Shown: positions 15,661-25,963 of the stretch, one piece after another
Layout: each line of letters starts with the position of its first letter
Numbering within the stretch: the first letter of the stretch is position 1
Assembly: GCA_963733145.1 (NCBI GenBank)
Contig: CAVTCJ010000013.1
Location: forward strand, 682,001 to 746,000
Direction: 5' to 3'
Source: JAHIKV01 sp963733145
Lineage (GTDB): Bacteria > Planctomycetota > Planctomycetia > Pirellulales > Thermoguttaceae
Length of the DNA: 64,000 nucleotides
Made by a program: the position numbers and the translations under genes
Notes under the pieces: model-generated
The model's database searches: none
Seen by the model: only the letters and a program-made list of their open reading frames with translations
What the model was told of the DNA's origin: nothing

Positions 15661-17673
15661 CTATGCCGCCGTGCCGGCGGCCGCTAAACTGAATTCTCCA
15701 TCCTTTGCCCACTCCCCACACGACGCCATCCCGGCCGATTCGATCCGCGTGTCGCGGGTTATCTCGTCGTAGCTCAGGACGACAAGCTGCGGCAGCCGCG
15801 CGGCGGTCAACTGCCGGACGGCCGGACGGACGCGCGGAGCGACCAACACGATCGGCGGTTTGTCCGCGTCGGTCAGCCGGGCTACCTCAGTCTCTATCGC
15901 CCGGCAGATTTCTTCCGTTTCCTGCGGCGCGAGCCGGATCGAAACGCCGGTCTCGTTGTGTTCCACGCCTTCGAAAATCCGCTCCTCCAAGGCCGGATCG
16001 AGCGTCACCACGTGCAGGCGGCCGTCCCGATCGCGGTAGCGGCTGCTCAGCGCCCGGGCGAACCGCCGCCGCACCTGCTCGGCCAGCAAAACGGGGTCCT
16101 TGGTCCGAGGGGCCCAATCGCCGAGCGTTTCCAGGATCGGGCCAAGCTGCCGGATCGAGACCCCTTCGCGGAGCAGCACTTGCAGCACCTGCTGCACCTC
16201 GCCGAGTTTCATCGCGCCGGGGATCAAGTCATCGACCGCGGCGGGCGAGCTTTTCTTCAGTTCGTCAACCAGGTGCTTAACCGAGTCGCGGTCGAGCAAT
16301 TCGTCGGCGTGACGCCGGGCGGTTTCGCTCAGATGCGCGGCGATTGCGCCACCGGGATCGGACTCCGCAGGGTCGATCTCGCCCTGGGCCACCGGCAGAT
16401 CGGCGATTTTTATGCGGTATTGATGCTGGTCGAGCCGCAGGTTGTCGCGCACGCGGACCTTGGGCATGATGAGACCGACTTCCGCCGCAACGGCCTGCCG
16501 CACACGCCCGATCCACTCCAGCAGATCGCCGCCGCGGCGGGCATCGGCCAGCCGGATCAGGCCCATCCCCAATTCCAATTCCATCGGATCGACCGAGAGA
16601 TAATCCTCGACGCGTTGCTCCGCCCGGCGGTTGGCCTGAGCCTGTTTCTTCACTTGTGCGGCTTGAACTTTCGTTTCGCGGCGCGAAAGGACCACGGCCA
16701 TCGCGATACAGGCCGCCCCGATGGCCAGCAGCGGCACGGTCGGCAGACTGGTAAAGATCAGGACAAAGAGGAATCCGCCCGTCACGGCCAAGGCCAATGG
16801 GCGGGAGAAGAGTTGTCGCAGGAACTCGCTGGGCAGGTTGGTCTCCTGGCTGCTGCGCGTGACCAACATGCCCGCCGCCAGCGAAATCAGAAACGCGGGA
16901 ATCTGCGTAACCAGGCCGTCGCCGATCGTCAGTTTGGTGAACAGCGCGCCGGCCTCGCCGAGGCCCATGCCGTTCTGCACGATGCCGATGAACAGCCCGC
17001 CGAAGATGTTAATCAATACGATGATCAGCCCGGCGACGGCGTCGCCGCGGACGAACTTGCTGGCCCCGTCCATGGCCCCGAAGAAGTCGGCCTGTTGGGT
17101 GATCTCGCGGCGGCGGCCGAGCGCCTCCTGCTCGTTGATCGAGCCGGCGCCCAGGTCGGCGTCGATGGCCATCTGCTTGCCGGGCATTCCGTCGAGCGTG
17201 AAGCGGGCGGCGACCTCGCTGATTCGCGTGGCTCCCTTGGTGATTACGACGAACTGGATCAGGACGATGATCGAGAAGATAATCAGCCCGACGACCAACC
17301 CCTCGTTGCCGCCGCCGGTGACGAACTCGCCGAAGGTCCGCACGACACCCCCGGCGGCGTCCAGACCGTCGGAAGCCGCCCGACCGAGGATCAGCCGCGT
17401 CGTGGCCACGTTCAGCACCAGCCGGAACAGCGTGGTGGCCAGCAGCAGGGAGGGGAAGACGCTGAACTCCAGCGGCGTCCGCACGAAGAGCGTGGTCAGC
17501 AGCATTATCACCGCGATGGTAATGTTGCACGCCAGCAGCAGATCCATGATTCCAGCCGGCATCGGCACCACGATCACCAGCACGCTGGCGACCATGGCGA
17601 TGGGAAGAATCAGATCTTTGACGCGAGTCCACCAGCCCGGCAAACCCGGGCGCGGGACGGCTGCAACAGACAT
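15661..17673 (-). CDS. flhA: FlhA, flagellar type III export channel subunit
   Basis: This intact protein of about 670 residues forms the inner-membrane export gate of the flagellar type III secretion apparatus. The start is at 17673 (MSVAAVPRPGLPGWW), with GGAGG just upstream. Eight hydrophobic helices occupy the first 330 residues (ILPIAMVASVLVIVVPMP; ITIAVIMLLTTLFV; GLVVGLIIFSIIVLIQFVVI). The FHIPEP-type region reads RISEVAARFTLDGMPGKQMA followed by IDADLGAG. The soluble C-terminal domain binds export substrates and chaperones. It leads the operon flhA-flhF-flhG-fliA. Confidence 0.92.
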   Translation of the reverse strand: MSVAAVPRPGLPGWWTRVKDLILPIAMVASVLVIVVPMPAGIMDLLLACNITIAVIMLLTTLFVRTPLEFSVFPSLLLATTLFRLVLNVATTRLILGRAASDGLDAAGGVVRTFGEFVTGGGNEGLVVGLIIFSIIVLIQFVVITKGATRISEVAARFTLDGMPGKQMAIDADLGAGSINEQEALGRRREITQQADFFGAMDGASKFVRGDAVAGLIIVLINIFGGLFIGIVQNGMGLGEAGALFTKLTIGDGLVTQIPAFLISLAAGMLVTRSSQETNLPSEFLRQLFSRPLALAVTGGFLFVLIFTSLPTVPLLAIGAACIAMAVVLSRRETKVQAAQVKKQAQANRRAEQRVEDYLSVDPMELELGMGLIRLADARRGGDLLEWIGRVRQAVAAEVGLIMPKVRVRDNLRLDQHQYRIKIADLPVAQGEIDPAESDPGGAIAAHLSETARRHADELLDRDSVKHLVDELKKSSPAAVDDLIPGAMKLGEVQQVLQVLLREGVSIRQLGPILETLGDWAPRTKDPVLLAEQVRRRFARALSSRYRDRDGRLHVVTLDPALEERIFEGVEHNETGVSIRLAPQETEEICRAIETEVARLTDADKPPIVLVAPRVRPAVRQLTAARLPQLVVLSYDEITRDTRIESAGMASCGEWAKDGEFSLAAAGTAA

Positions 17674-17842
17674 CCTTGCCTCCGGTGATAAGGAGGGGGA
17701 AAGTATCCAAAATCGGGCCGGATGTCCAGGTCGGTTTGAGACAAAACCCCCGGCCAATCAGGGGGGGTGTTGCACGGCGGGAAAAGATGGGAGGAATGAG
17801 AAGAGTATTCAGAAAGCCAAGCGGCAGCTCGGATCCTGGTTC

Positions 17843-20800
17843 TCATTCATCATCCAGTCCCGCCTCCGTCGGCAGTCCATGGCCGGGCTTGTTCGCGTAG
17901 AGCAGCCAGTAGATAACGGGTATCAACAACAACGTGAAGGCCGTCGATACGATCAGGCCGAAGATCAACGCCCAGGCCAGGCCCGAGAACACGGGGTCCA
18001 GCGTGATCGGCCAGGCACCGAGCATGGCCGCGCCGCTGGTCAGCACAATCGGACGCAGCCGGACGGCGCCGCTGTCGATCAACGCATCCTTCAATCCCTT
18101 GCCGCTGGCGAGCGCCGTATGGACAAACTCGATCAGCAGGATGGCGTTTCGGTCGGCCAGGCCGGCCAGCGCGATCATCCCGATCATGGCCGTGGCCGTG
18201 AAGAAGACCGGGTTCGAGTAACCTCCCACCGGATGGTTGCTCAGCACGTCCAGCAGCCAGAAGCCGGGCATGATGCCGATGATCGTCAGCGGGATGGAGG
18301 TCATCAGGACCAGCGGCATCGCGTAGCTGCCCGTCTGCCACACCTGCAAGATGTAGATGCCGATCAATGCCCCGGCAAAGGCGAGGCCCAAGTCGCGGAA
18401 GACGTCCAGGGTGATTTTCCACTCGCCCTCGCCGCTCCACACTACGGAAGTGTTCCCGGCGGTCGGCGATCGATCCAAACGCGATTGGAGGCTGAGGATG
18501 GCATTGACGGGCGACCGGCCGGCGACTTCTCCGTAGACGTAGACCACGCGGCGGAGATTCTTGTGATAGATGGTCTTGTCGACGAGCTGCTTGCGGAATT
18601 GGCCCAATTCGACCAGACGAAGCATCTCGCCGGTGTTGCTCTTCACGCTCAGTTGGCTCAGATCGGCCAGGCTCGACCGTTGCGGCCGCGCCAACCGCAG
18701 CACGATGTCGACCGGGTTGAGGTCGCGGCGGCTGTGCAGGATGCCGCTGCCCGAGGCCGGGCTCATGGGCATTTCCTCGCCGGGCTGATAGCCCTCCTCG
18801 GCCAACCGCAGCGTCGCTCCGATGGCCTCGTTGCTCACGCCGTAGAGCGAGGCCTTGGTCTTGTCTACGTCGAAGAGGAACTTGTACTCGTCGGCCTCGA
18901 CCGTCTCGTCGACGTCGACCACGCCGGTCTCGGTGGTCATCAGCCCCCGCACGTGGCGGGCGGCGGCGATCAGGTCCGCGTAGCTGTCTTCCGGCTTTCC
19001 ATAGACCTCGGCCACCAGCGTGGCGAACACCGGCGGGCCGGGCGGCGATTCGACCAGCTTGATGTTCGCGCCGTGGGCGACGGCCGATTTTCGTCAGCGC
19101 CTTCCGCAGCCGCAGCAGGATGGCGTGGCTCTGCTGCTGCGCGGTAGTCCTTCTTCGCCAGATTGACGCGGATTTCGCCCACGTCGGGCCCGTGACGCAG
19201 GTAATAATGCCGCACCATGCCGTTGAAATCCAGCGGCGAGGCCGTGCCGGTGAAGGTGACGAAGTTGGTCACCTCGGGCACGGTGCGGAGGTAATTCGCC
19301 AGCGAGGACACCGCCGCCTCGGTCGTTTCCAGCGTGGTTCCCTCGGGCATGTCGACGACGACCTGGAATTCATTCTTGTTGTCGAAGGGCAGCATTTTCA
19401 GCGGCACCAGCCCGACGACCGGCAACAACGCCGACCCCGCGAACAGCAGCAGCACAAAGAAGATGAACAGCCACGCCCAGAACCGGTTGTTCAGAAACGG
19501 CAGGAGCGTCTTGCGGTAGGCCCGATAGATGAAACTCTTTTCCAGGACGAACGGCTTCCTCTTTCTTGCCGTACTCGCCTTTCAGGACGTGATAGCTCAG
19601 CCAGGGCGTGATCGTGAACGCCACGACCATCGACATGAGCATGGCCACCGGCACGTTCAAGGCCATGGGCCGCATGTAGGGGCCCATCATGCCGGTGATG
19701 AAAAACATCGGCAGGAAGGAGAGGATCACGACCAGCGTGGCGAGGATCACCGGCGGCCGCACTTCGTTGACCGCGGTCAGCACGGCGCGCATCGGCGGCT
19801 CTTTCCGCATTTTGAAGTGCCGAAAGATGTTCTCCACGTCCACGATCGGATCGTCCACCACCAGCCCCAGCGAGAGAATCAGCGCAAACAGCGTGACCCG
19901 ATTGATCGAGTATCCGGCCAGATAGTTGATCAGCAAGGTCAGGGCGAAGGTGATGGGCACGGCGGCCACCACGATCAGCGCCTCGCGCCATCCCAGGGCA
20001 AAGCCGATCAGCCCGACGACGATGATTACGGCCAGGCGTGAGGTGCTCGACCAGCTCGTTGACCTTGTCGTTGGCGGTTTCGCCGTAGTTCCGCGTGATG
20101 AGCACGTTCACGTCGTTGGGCAGCACCTCCAGGCGCAGCTCCTTGAGCTTCTCTTCGACGCTATCGGCGACCCAGACGGCGTTCGCGCCGTGGCGCTTGG
20201 CCACGCCGACCGTCACGGCCGGATATTTTTGCGTGAGGGCTTCAAGTTCTTTTGCGTTGGGGTGCTCCGAGTGGATCGAGGCCGGACCGAAACCGAGATG
20301 CGTGTAAGTGGTCGCCTCTTCGGGGCCGTCGATTACTCCGCGGACCCCGTCGTGCAGCGTAACCACGTCGCGGAGATAGACCGGACGCCCGGCAAAAACG
20401 CCCACCACCAGATGTTCGAGCTCGCGGGCCGAAGTCGACGTAGGGACCGCTCTCCAGACGCCACTGGGCGTTGTTGCGGCTGAAGCTGCCCGCCTGCACG
20501 TTGACGTTAGCCGCCCGCAGCACCTGGACGACTTCCAGCGGCGAGAGGTTGTGCGAGGCCAGCGCGTCGGGGTCGAGTTGGATCAGGACCTGCCGTCGCG
20601 GACCGCCGATGACCACGGTGCGGCCCGTGTTGGGCACCGCTTGCAGGGCGACCTCGACCTGCTCGGCCAGCCGGCGCAGCGTGTAGCCGTCCACCCGCTT
20701 GCTCCACAGGGTGACGTCGACGATGGGGATGTCGTCGATTTCGACCGGCTTGACCACCCAACCCGTGACGCCCGGCGGCACGGCGTCGATGTTCATCGAG

Positions 20801-21162
20801 ATCTTGTTGTAGAGCTTCACGAGGCTGTCTTCGCGGTCTTCGCCGACGTAGAAGCGGACCGTGACGATCGCCATGCCCGGCCGGGACATGGAATAGACGT
20901 ACTCCACCCCGTCGATCTGATAGAGGAGCCGCTCCAGCCGGGTCGAGACCTGCTGCTCGACTTCCTCGGCGCTGGCGCCGGGCATTTGCACGAACACGTC
21001 CGCCAGGGGAACCACGATCTGCGGCTCCTCCTCCCGCGGCGTGACCAGCAGCGCAATCGCTCCGGCGATTAGGGAGATCAAAACCAAGAGGACCGAGAGG
21101 TTGCCGCGCAGGAACACCGACACGATGCGCGACATCCAGTGGTGTTCCTCATGTTCGCTCAT
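17843..21162 (-). pseudogene. RND efflux pump (AcrB/CusA-type), at least four frame breaks
   Basis: This would be a proton-driven trans-envelope transporter of about 1100 residues. It begins at 21162 (MSEHEEHHWMSRIVSVFLRG), followed by the first helix LSVLLVLISLIAGAIALLV and porter-domain text (VPLADVFVQMPGASAEEVEQ; VVIGGPRRQVLIQLDPDAL). The central membrane block contains LGLVVDDPIVDVENIFRHFK, with the paired aspartates of the proton relay. The C-terminal block ends ALIFGLIVSTAFTLLLIPVI. Frames change near 20430, 20040, 19560 and 19090-19150. All pieces are collinear and complete, so errors in the sequence are more likely than decay. It follows the membrane fusion gene. Confidence 0.85.
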
Positions 21163-21192
21163 GCTCGTGCTCCTTTGATGCCGTTGCGGATC

Positions 21193-21274
21193 GTAGGGTG
21201 GGACAAGCAAAGCGCGGTCCCACCATGTGTTTCGCCGTTGTTGGTGGGACCGCGCTTCGCTTGTCCCACCCTAC
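21193..21274. repeat. Palindromic repeat (GTAGGGTGGGACAAGC type)
   Basis: Arms GTAGGGTGGGACAAGCAAAG and GCTTCGCTTGTCCCACCCTAC contain the inner pair GCGGTCCCACCA/TGGTGGGACCGC. A second copy lies at 22499-22580, so the membrane fusion gene is bracketed by the two copies. Confidence 0.85.
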
Positions 21275-21313
21275 ACACGACTTCCGCAACAGAACCTCCT
21301 TAACTGTGGCCGA

Positions 21314-22429
21314 TCATTCCGGCTCGGGGCGGCCGGACTCCGACTGCTGGGGCAAAGCGACTTTTTCGCCGACGTTCAACCCGGCGAGGATTTCCGTCAT
21401 CTCGCCACGGACCCCTCCGGTACGGACGAAGCGGCGTTCAAGGCGATCGCCCGCCCCCACCACCTGCACCAGGTCCACCTGACCGATGTGCCGAATCGCC
21501 GCGGTGGGCACGACGATCCACTGCGTCTTGCCGATGGGAATCGAGAGCCGGCCGAACATGCCCACCATCAGCCGGCCGGCGGCTTCCGGGGGCAGTGCAA
21601 CCTTGATCAGCACCGACCGCGACGCTTGCTGGGCCTGGGGCACGATTTCGCGGACCACGCCCTGCCACCGGCCGCCGACGGCGTCCACCCGAACCTCGAG
21701 CGAGGCGCCGAGCTTGACGTCCGACATCAGGCTCTCGGGCACGCTGGCGTGCAGTTCCCGCTCGTGCGGATCGTAGAGCGTCAGCAGCGGCTTGCCCGGA
21801 AGGGCCAGGTCGCCCGGGTCCGCCATGCGAGCGGCGACGATGCCGGCCCGGTGGGCCTTGATCTCGGTGTGGCTCAACATGACCTTCGTGCCGGCGATCT
21901 GCTGCCGGATCTGAGCGAGTTGCGCCTTGGCCCCTTTGTACGCGCCCTCAATGCGGTCGAAATCCTCCTTGGAAACGGCCTGGCCGGCGTACATTTCCCG
22001 ATAGCGCTCGAAATCGCCCTGGCGGACGGCGAGATTCGCTTGCGCCCCGGTTTCGGCCGCTTCGGCCTCGCGGAGTTGCGCCTGGATCGCACGGTCGTCG
22101 AGGACGACGAGCAGTTGCCCGACCGCAACGTCGTCGCCCGCGCGGACCTTGACCTCGCGAATCGTGGCCAGGACCTGGCCGGCCACCTGGATCTTGGTTT
22201 GCGCCTCGACGGTTCCCACCACGTCGATCGTCTGGGTGATGGGTAGCAGCTCGACGGCGGCCGTCTTTCCCGTCGCCTTGGGCGTCTCTTCCTCGACAAC
22301 GCCGGGCTCGATCTTGGATCGAAAGACGTTCGACATCCAGGCAATCGCGCCGACCAGCAGCACCACGCCGACGAGAATCGACAGGTATCGTTTGCCGTGG
22401 GTTTTCAACCATGACCGAGAGGAAGGCAT
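21314..22429 (-). CDS. Periplasmic membrane fusion protein of RND efflux system
   Basis: This intact 371-residue adaptor of the HlyD/AcrA type has one N-terminal membrane helix (YLSILVGVVLLVGAIAWM). A lipoyl-type barrel half (VEAQTKIQVAGQVLATIREV followed by KVRAGDDVAVGQLLVVLDD) comes next, then a coiled-coil hairpin rich in Gln, Ala and Glu (about residues 110-190), and a beta-barrel (ELHASVPESLMSDVKLGASL). It would link the RND pump encoded downstream with the TolC-like channel encoded upstream. It is bracketed by two copies of the same palindromic repeat. Confidence 0.85.
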   Translation of the reverse strand: MPSSRSWLKTHGKRYLSILVGVVLLVGAIAWMSNVFRSKIEPGVVEEETPKATGKTAAVELLPITQTIDVVGTVEAQTKIQVAGQVLATIREVKVRAGDDVAVGQLLVVLDDRAIQAQLREAEAAETGAQANLAVRQGDFERYREMYAGQAVSKEDFDRIEGAYKGAKAQLAQIRQQIAGTKVMLSHTEIKAHRAGIVAARMADPGDLALPGKPLLTLYDPHERELHASVPESLMSDVKLGASLEVRVDAVGGRWQGVVREIVPQAQQASRSVLIKVALPPEAAGRLMVGMFGRLSIPIGKTQWIVVPTAAIRHIGQVDLVQVVGAGDRLERRFVRTGGVRGEMTEILAGLNVGEKVALPQQSESGRPEPE

Positions 22430-22498
22430 CGTTGACCCCTTTCGAGGCTTATGAAACGATTCGCAAGCAGTTTGTATATATCGTTACGGAAAGCGGCC

Positions 22499-22580
22499 GT
22501 AGGGTGGGACAAGCGAAGAGCAGTCCCACCAATGACGGCGAAAATTATGGTGGGACCGCGCTTCGCTTGTCCCACCCTAC
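22499..22580. repeat. Second copy of the GTAGGGTGGGACAAGC palindrome
   Basis: The architecture is as at 21193, with outer arms GTAGGGTGGGACAAGCGAAG and CTTCGCTTGTCCCACCCTAC and an unrelated loop. It lies between the TolC-like gene and the membrane fusion gene. Confidence 0.85.
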
Positions 22581-22627
22581 GTTCCACAACAAAACGATTT
22601 ACCACAACATCTCGCCGGCCCCGGCCG

Positions 22628-24245
22628 CTACTGTTCGGAACCGCGAATCAATATATCGCGCACCCGGCCCGTGGCCTGCTCCAACGCGACCCGGGCAATC
22701 TCCACGTCAACCAGGGCGCTGACGTAATGCACCTGCGCCGGAAAGCGCCGTTTGGGCATCGATCAACTGGGTGATCGTGGTCGCCTGACCACGGTAGCGG
22801 ACTTCGATTTCCCGCAGGCTTTCCGCCGCCTGGCCGATCGCCCGCTGAGCCACGGCCAGCCGTTGCCGGGCGTCGTCCAACTGCAAATAGGCCCGCTTCA
22901 CGTCCAATTCAATATCGAGCACCAGCCGCTGTTGATGGGCGCGAAGCTCCGCAAGCTGCTCCTTTGCTTTGCGAATATCGTTGGCGGTCCGCGAGCCGTC
23001 GTAGAGATTGATCTGCGCCACGAGGCCCAGGAACCAGGAGTCGTTCCCCCGCCGGAAATCGCCGGTGAAGGCGTCATAATCGCCGACCAACTGCACCGAG
23101 GGCCGTTTGCCCGCCTCGGCAATCAGGATATTGCTGTACGCCGCCTGCACGCGATGCGACATTTCGGCCAACTCCGGCCGCCCGGTCAGAGCGGTGGCCA
23201 CGGCCGCCTCGATCCGATCGACGTGGCTCGACCACGGTCCGGCTGGTATCTGGTGCGGAAGGCGCTGCTCGGCCACGGGCACTCCGCACACGTTCTGGAC
23301 GATCATCCAGGCCAGGCTTTGTTGATTGCGGGCGGAAATCAACCCCTGCTGCGCTTCGGCCAGCCGTACTTCCACGGTCAACAAGTCCGAGCGAACGGCC
23401 GTGCCCGCCCGCAGGCGCGTCTCGACCAGCTTTACGTGGCTCTCGAATTGCGCAACGGCGCTCTCCCGCACCTTGACCAGCTCCTGGGCCTGGTACGTGC
23501 GATAGTACGCTTCGGCCACGCGAAACACCAACTCGTTCTGAGCGGTCGCCAGCGAACAGCTTGCGGCCATTCGGTTGGCGGCGGCGGCGTCTCGCTCGGC
23601 CGCGCGGCGGCCGCCCGTGTAGACTCCATGCTGCAAGAGGAACTGCGTATGGAAATCGTCGACGCCGCCCGGATGGTTCAGATTCCGATTGAGACTGAAC
23701 TGCCCCTGGTTCAGCAGAAACATGAAGGCGTTCACCGGGTTGTTGGTCAGGCCGTATGTCTCCGAAGCGCCCAGTTGCGGATAGAACTCGGATCGGGCCC
23801 GCTGCAGCAGGGCATCGGCAATACAGACTCTCTGCCGTGCCGCTTGAAGATCCGGATTGTGGGCGCAGGCCAGCCGAATCGCATCGTCGAGGGTGAAGAC
23901 CACCGGCGGCAACGGCTTGATCTCTTCCTGAAAATCGACGAGTTCAAAAGATTGAGAGACCTCGGCAGGCAAGGTATCGAAAATCCACAGCCGGGATCCC
24001 GGATCGCCCACCAGCCTCCGCAACCGATCCTGGGGCGGGCTGAATATCGCCGGCGGGGCGGGCGCTGGCTTTGGTAGTCGAACGAGCTCGTCGCCCGATG
24101 AACTCACGGCGCCAATCAACACAAACAGCAGCGCAGCGACCGCCGATCGGCGGAGTGCAGGCAGACGACCAGCTTTTTGTGTATTACCCATTTTTACAAT
24201 GGCATGAACAATCGGCAATTCCCATACAACTCCTTTCTTCGACAA
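22628..24245 (-). CDS. TolC-family outer-membrane efflux channel, frame break near the C-terminus
   Basis: The probable outer-membrane component of the efflux system. A signal peptide (LRRSAVAALLFVLIGAVSSS) is present. The true start may be the ATG near 24191 (MGNTQKAGRL) or the TTG at 24245. Two outer-membrane-efflux repeats are visible, each with long Ala/Gln-rich helices (FTLDDAIRLACAHNPDLQAA; ALTGRPELAEMSHRVQAAYS). The frame changes near 22740; after this the tail reads QVHYVSALVDVEIARVALEQ and stops at 22628. It is the first gene of a leftward three-gene cluster with the membrane fusion protein and the RND pump. Confidence 0.8.
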
Positions 24246-24490
24246 GGTGCCTTCAACGTCTGCATTACATCTTAATGGTATCTCTCCGTCCGGGGGAAAT
24301 GGGCAGTCTGGATATGGCAGAATCGTGGTCTGGTCCCCTGGCGTCAGGATATGAATGTGGGACTGCTCGGGAAGTTGCTCGATCGGCGGCGAGCGAAATC
24401 CGTAGTGCCTGCGATGGCTTGCCCGAAAAACGGAATAGAGGGCAGATAAAAAGCCCGAGAAGAAAGACGGAATCGGCCGTATCGTCGTTC

Positions 24491-24626
24491 AGCCCGGCGC
24501 CAACGGCGACGGGGCGACTCTCTTTGCCCTTGCCATCGTTTAACCCGGAGCCAACGGCGACGGCGGGGCTGTTTACGGCTTTCACGTCGTCTCACCCACC
24601 CCGTCGCCGTTGGCTCCGGGTTAAAT
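24491..24626. repeat. Three-armed palindromic repeat in a gene-poor stretch
   Basis: TTTAACCCGGAGCCAACGGC (24538 onward) is matched by its reverse complement GCCGTTGGCTCCGGGTTAAA (up to 24625). An extra partial arm (AGCCCGGCGCCAACGGCGAC) stands before it at 24491. The stretch 24246-25111 contains this repeat, a short broken reading frame at 24809 and nothing else I can support. Confidence 0.75.
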
Positions 24627-24808
24627 GAAGCGCAACGTTCCGAAGGCCCTGCCGAGAAACATTTCCAGCAAGGCCAACTTGCGATCGCAGAACGCTGGCG
24701 TCCATTGACCATCTCGGTAAAAGCCAAGGCCGTGGTCAAGGAATGGCTACCAGGCTCTTTATCATTATTCTGACAGCATGGAAAATATTCTATGGGGTTT
24801 GGGTCATC

Positions 24809-24982
24809 TTACGCCGCTTCTATCTCGTGCCAGTCGATTCCCCGGTAGGCGGGCTCATTCTTCTTGTTCAGAACGGTCAGGGTCCACTCGTTTGTTTTCT
24901 GGACGTGGCCGTCAAAGGTTACGCTGTTGTAATATCCCGTAAACACAGACTCGATTATCTGATAGTCACATCCATACCGTAC
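24809..24982 (-). pseudogene. Remnant of a short gene, 57 codons
   Basis: The reverse strand keeps an open, protein-like frame (YQIIESVFTGYYNSVTFDGH, then NEWTLTVLNKKNEPAYRGID) ending at 24809. AAGGGGAGG stands in front of an ATG that is one base out of frame. This fits a small real gene with a 1-bp error, or a degraded gene. I do not recognise the family. Confidence 0.35.
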
Positions 24983-25111
24983 CTCCCCTTAACCCGCCCG
25001 TATTGATGGAATCGACTTGCCTATGTGTCTATCTTCGGCAATAGTACCCTTGGATGAGTCCTTTGAACCGCCAGTCTTGGCGGGGTATTGAACAAATAGG
25101 AGGATGCGACA

Positions 25112-25543
25112 ATGAAGAGAACCCTTTGTGTTCTGCTTTTGTTGTTCTCTGCGGCTGGCTGTGCGAGTGTAAGCAAGATGCCGGCCTACAGGCAAGATGC
25201 TTCGGCTACCGTTCAAGGAGACTATCGGGTCATCAGGTATAATGCGTCAGGACAGAGTGAAGGCTTCAAGTTGCTCGGGATTATTCCTTTTAGCAATGCG
25301 AACTATTCTGACGCAATGGCCCGTCTTTGGGCCACGTCTGGAGTATGTCCGGGGACGGCAACAGCCCTGACAAACGTTACGGAAGAGAAAGAAGAAAACT
25401 ATTACTTCTTGTTCTCTGTCCCAAAACGGAAAATCAGAGCGGAGGTTATTGAATACAACCCGGTTTGCGATCCAGAACCACGCCCTCTAAACAGGGCGAC
25501 TGTTGAAGGCCCACCCGGGCCGGCTCGGACCACTGAGCCGTAG
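25112..25543 (+). CDS. Small lipoprotein of unknown function
   Basis: This 143-residue lipoprotein has a signal peptide MKRTLCVLLLLFSAAGC with a lipobox ending at the cysteine and an AGGAGG ribosome site just before the start. The mature part contains GFKLLGIIPFSNANYSDAMA followed by RLWATSGVC and a strand-rich segment ENYYFLFSVPKRKIRAEVI. This pattern is found in small envelope lipoproteins of DUF6567-like type; the assignment is by general resemblance only. The Pro-rich tail enters the repeat region that follows. Confidence 0.6.
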   Translation: MKRTLCVLLLLFSAAGCASVSKMPAYRQDASATVQGDYRVIRYNASGQSEGFKLLGIIPFSNANYSDAMARLWATSGVCPGTATALTNVTEEKEENYYFLFSVPKRKIRAEVIEYNPVCDPEPRPLNRATVEGPPGPARTTEP

Positions 25544-25689
25544 TGGCCTTGGTAAAGTGGCCGGCGATTGTGGGTTACAGTTCAATCTCCGACCCAAGAA
25601 TTCCGTTCGGGTGAGAAGGAGGGCTGAGGAAAGGCAGAAGACCACCTCCTTCAACTCGCTGCAAGCTTGCAGGGAGTTGGCGACCGATT

Positions 25690-25866
25690 TCCCTTGCCCC
25701 ACCGGATTTGGGGCGAGGTCCCCGCCGTGGAAACCGGGAGAACAATGTAAACGGGTCTCCTCTTTCCCTGAAAAATGTGGGAATTCTGCCATTATTAAAA
25801 CCATTGCCCCTTGTCCCGTCGGATTTGAGGCGAGGTCCCCGCCGTGGAAACCGGGAGAACAATTCA
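25690..25866. repeat. Direct repeat, two copies about 118 bp apart
   Basis: A unit containing GGCGAGGTCCCCGCCGTGG, then AAACCGGGAGAACAAT, occurs at about 25690-25750 and again at about 25808-25866, with the same order of short blocks. No convincing gene covers 25544-25963. Confidence 0.65.
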
Positions 25867-25963
25867 GAGCGACTCCTTGCAAGAGGTCCTCTCCCAATTT
25901 ATCGAAGGCTGTGTTCGCCGAGCGATGGGCAAGCCGGACATGGTAGAGCAAAGGCCAAGCCGC

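Noticed and set aside
15958..17688. 576-codon plus-strand frame over flhA
   Set aside because: Gln/His/Asp-rich antisense text without domains; FlhA on the other strand is certain.
16721..19147. 808-codon plus-strand frame over flhA and the RND gene
   Set aside because: Longest frame in the area but crosses two well-supported reverse genes and their gap; composition of a shadow.
22411..22774. Short plus-strand frames around the repeat at 22499
   Set aside because: They are translations of the palindrome itself (VGQAKR, GTALRLSHP text), which appears wherever this repeat occurs.
25690..25866. The direct repeats as a CRISPR array
   Set aside because: Only two copies, unequal, about 118 bp apart, with no short regular spacers and no cas genes anywhere in the window.
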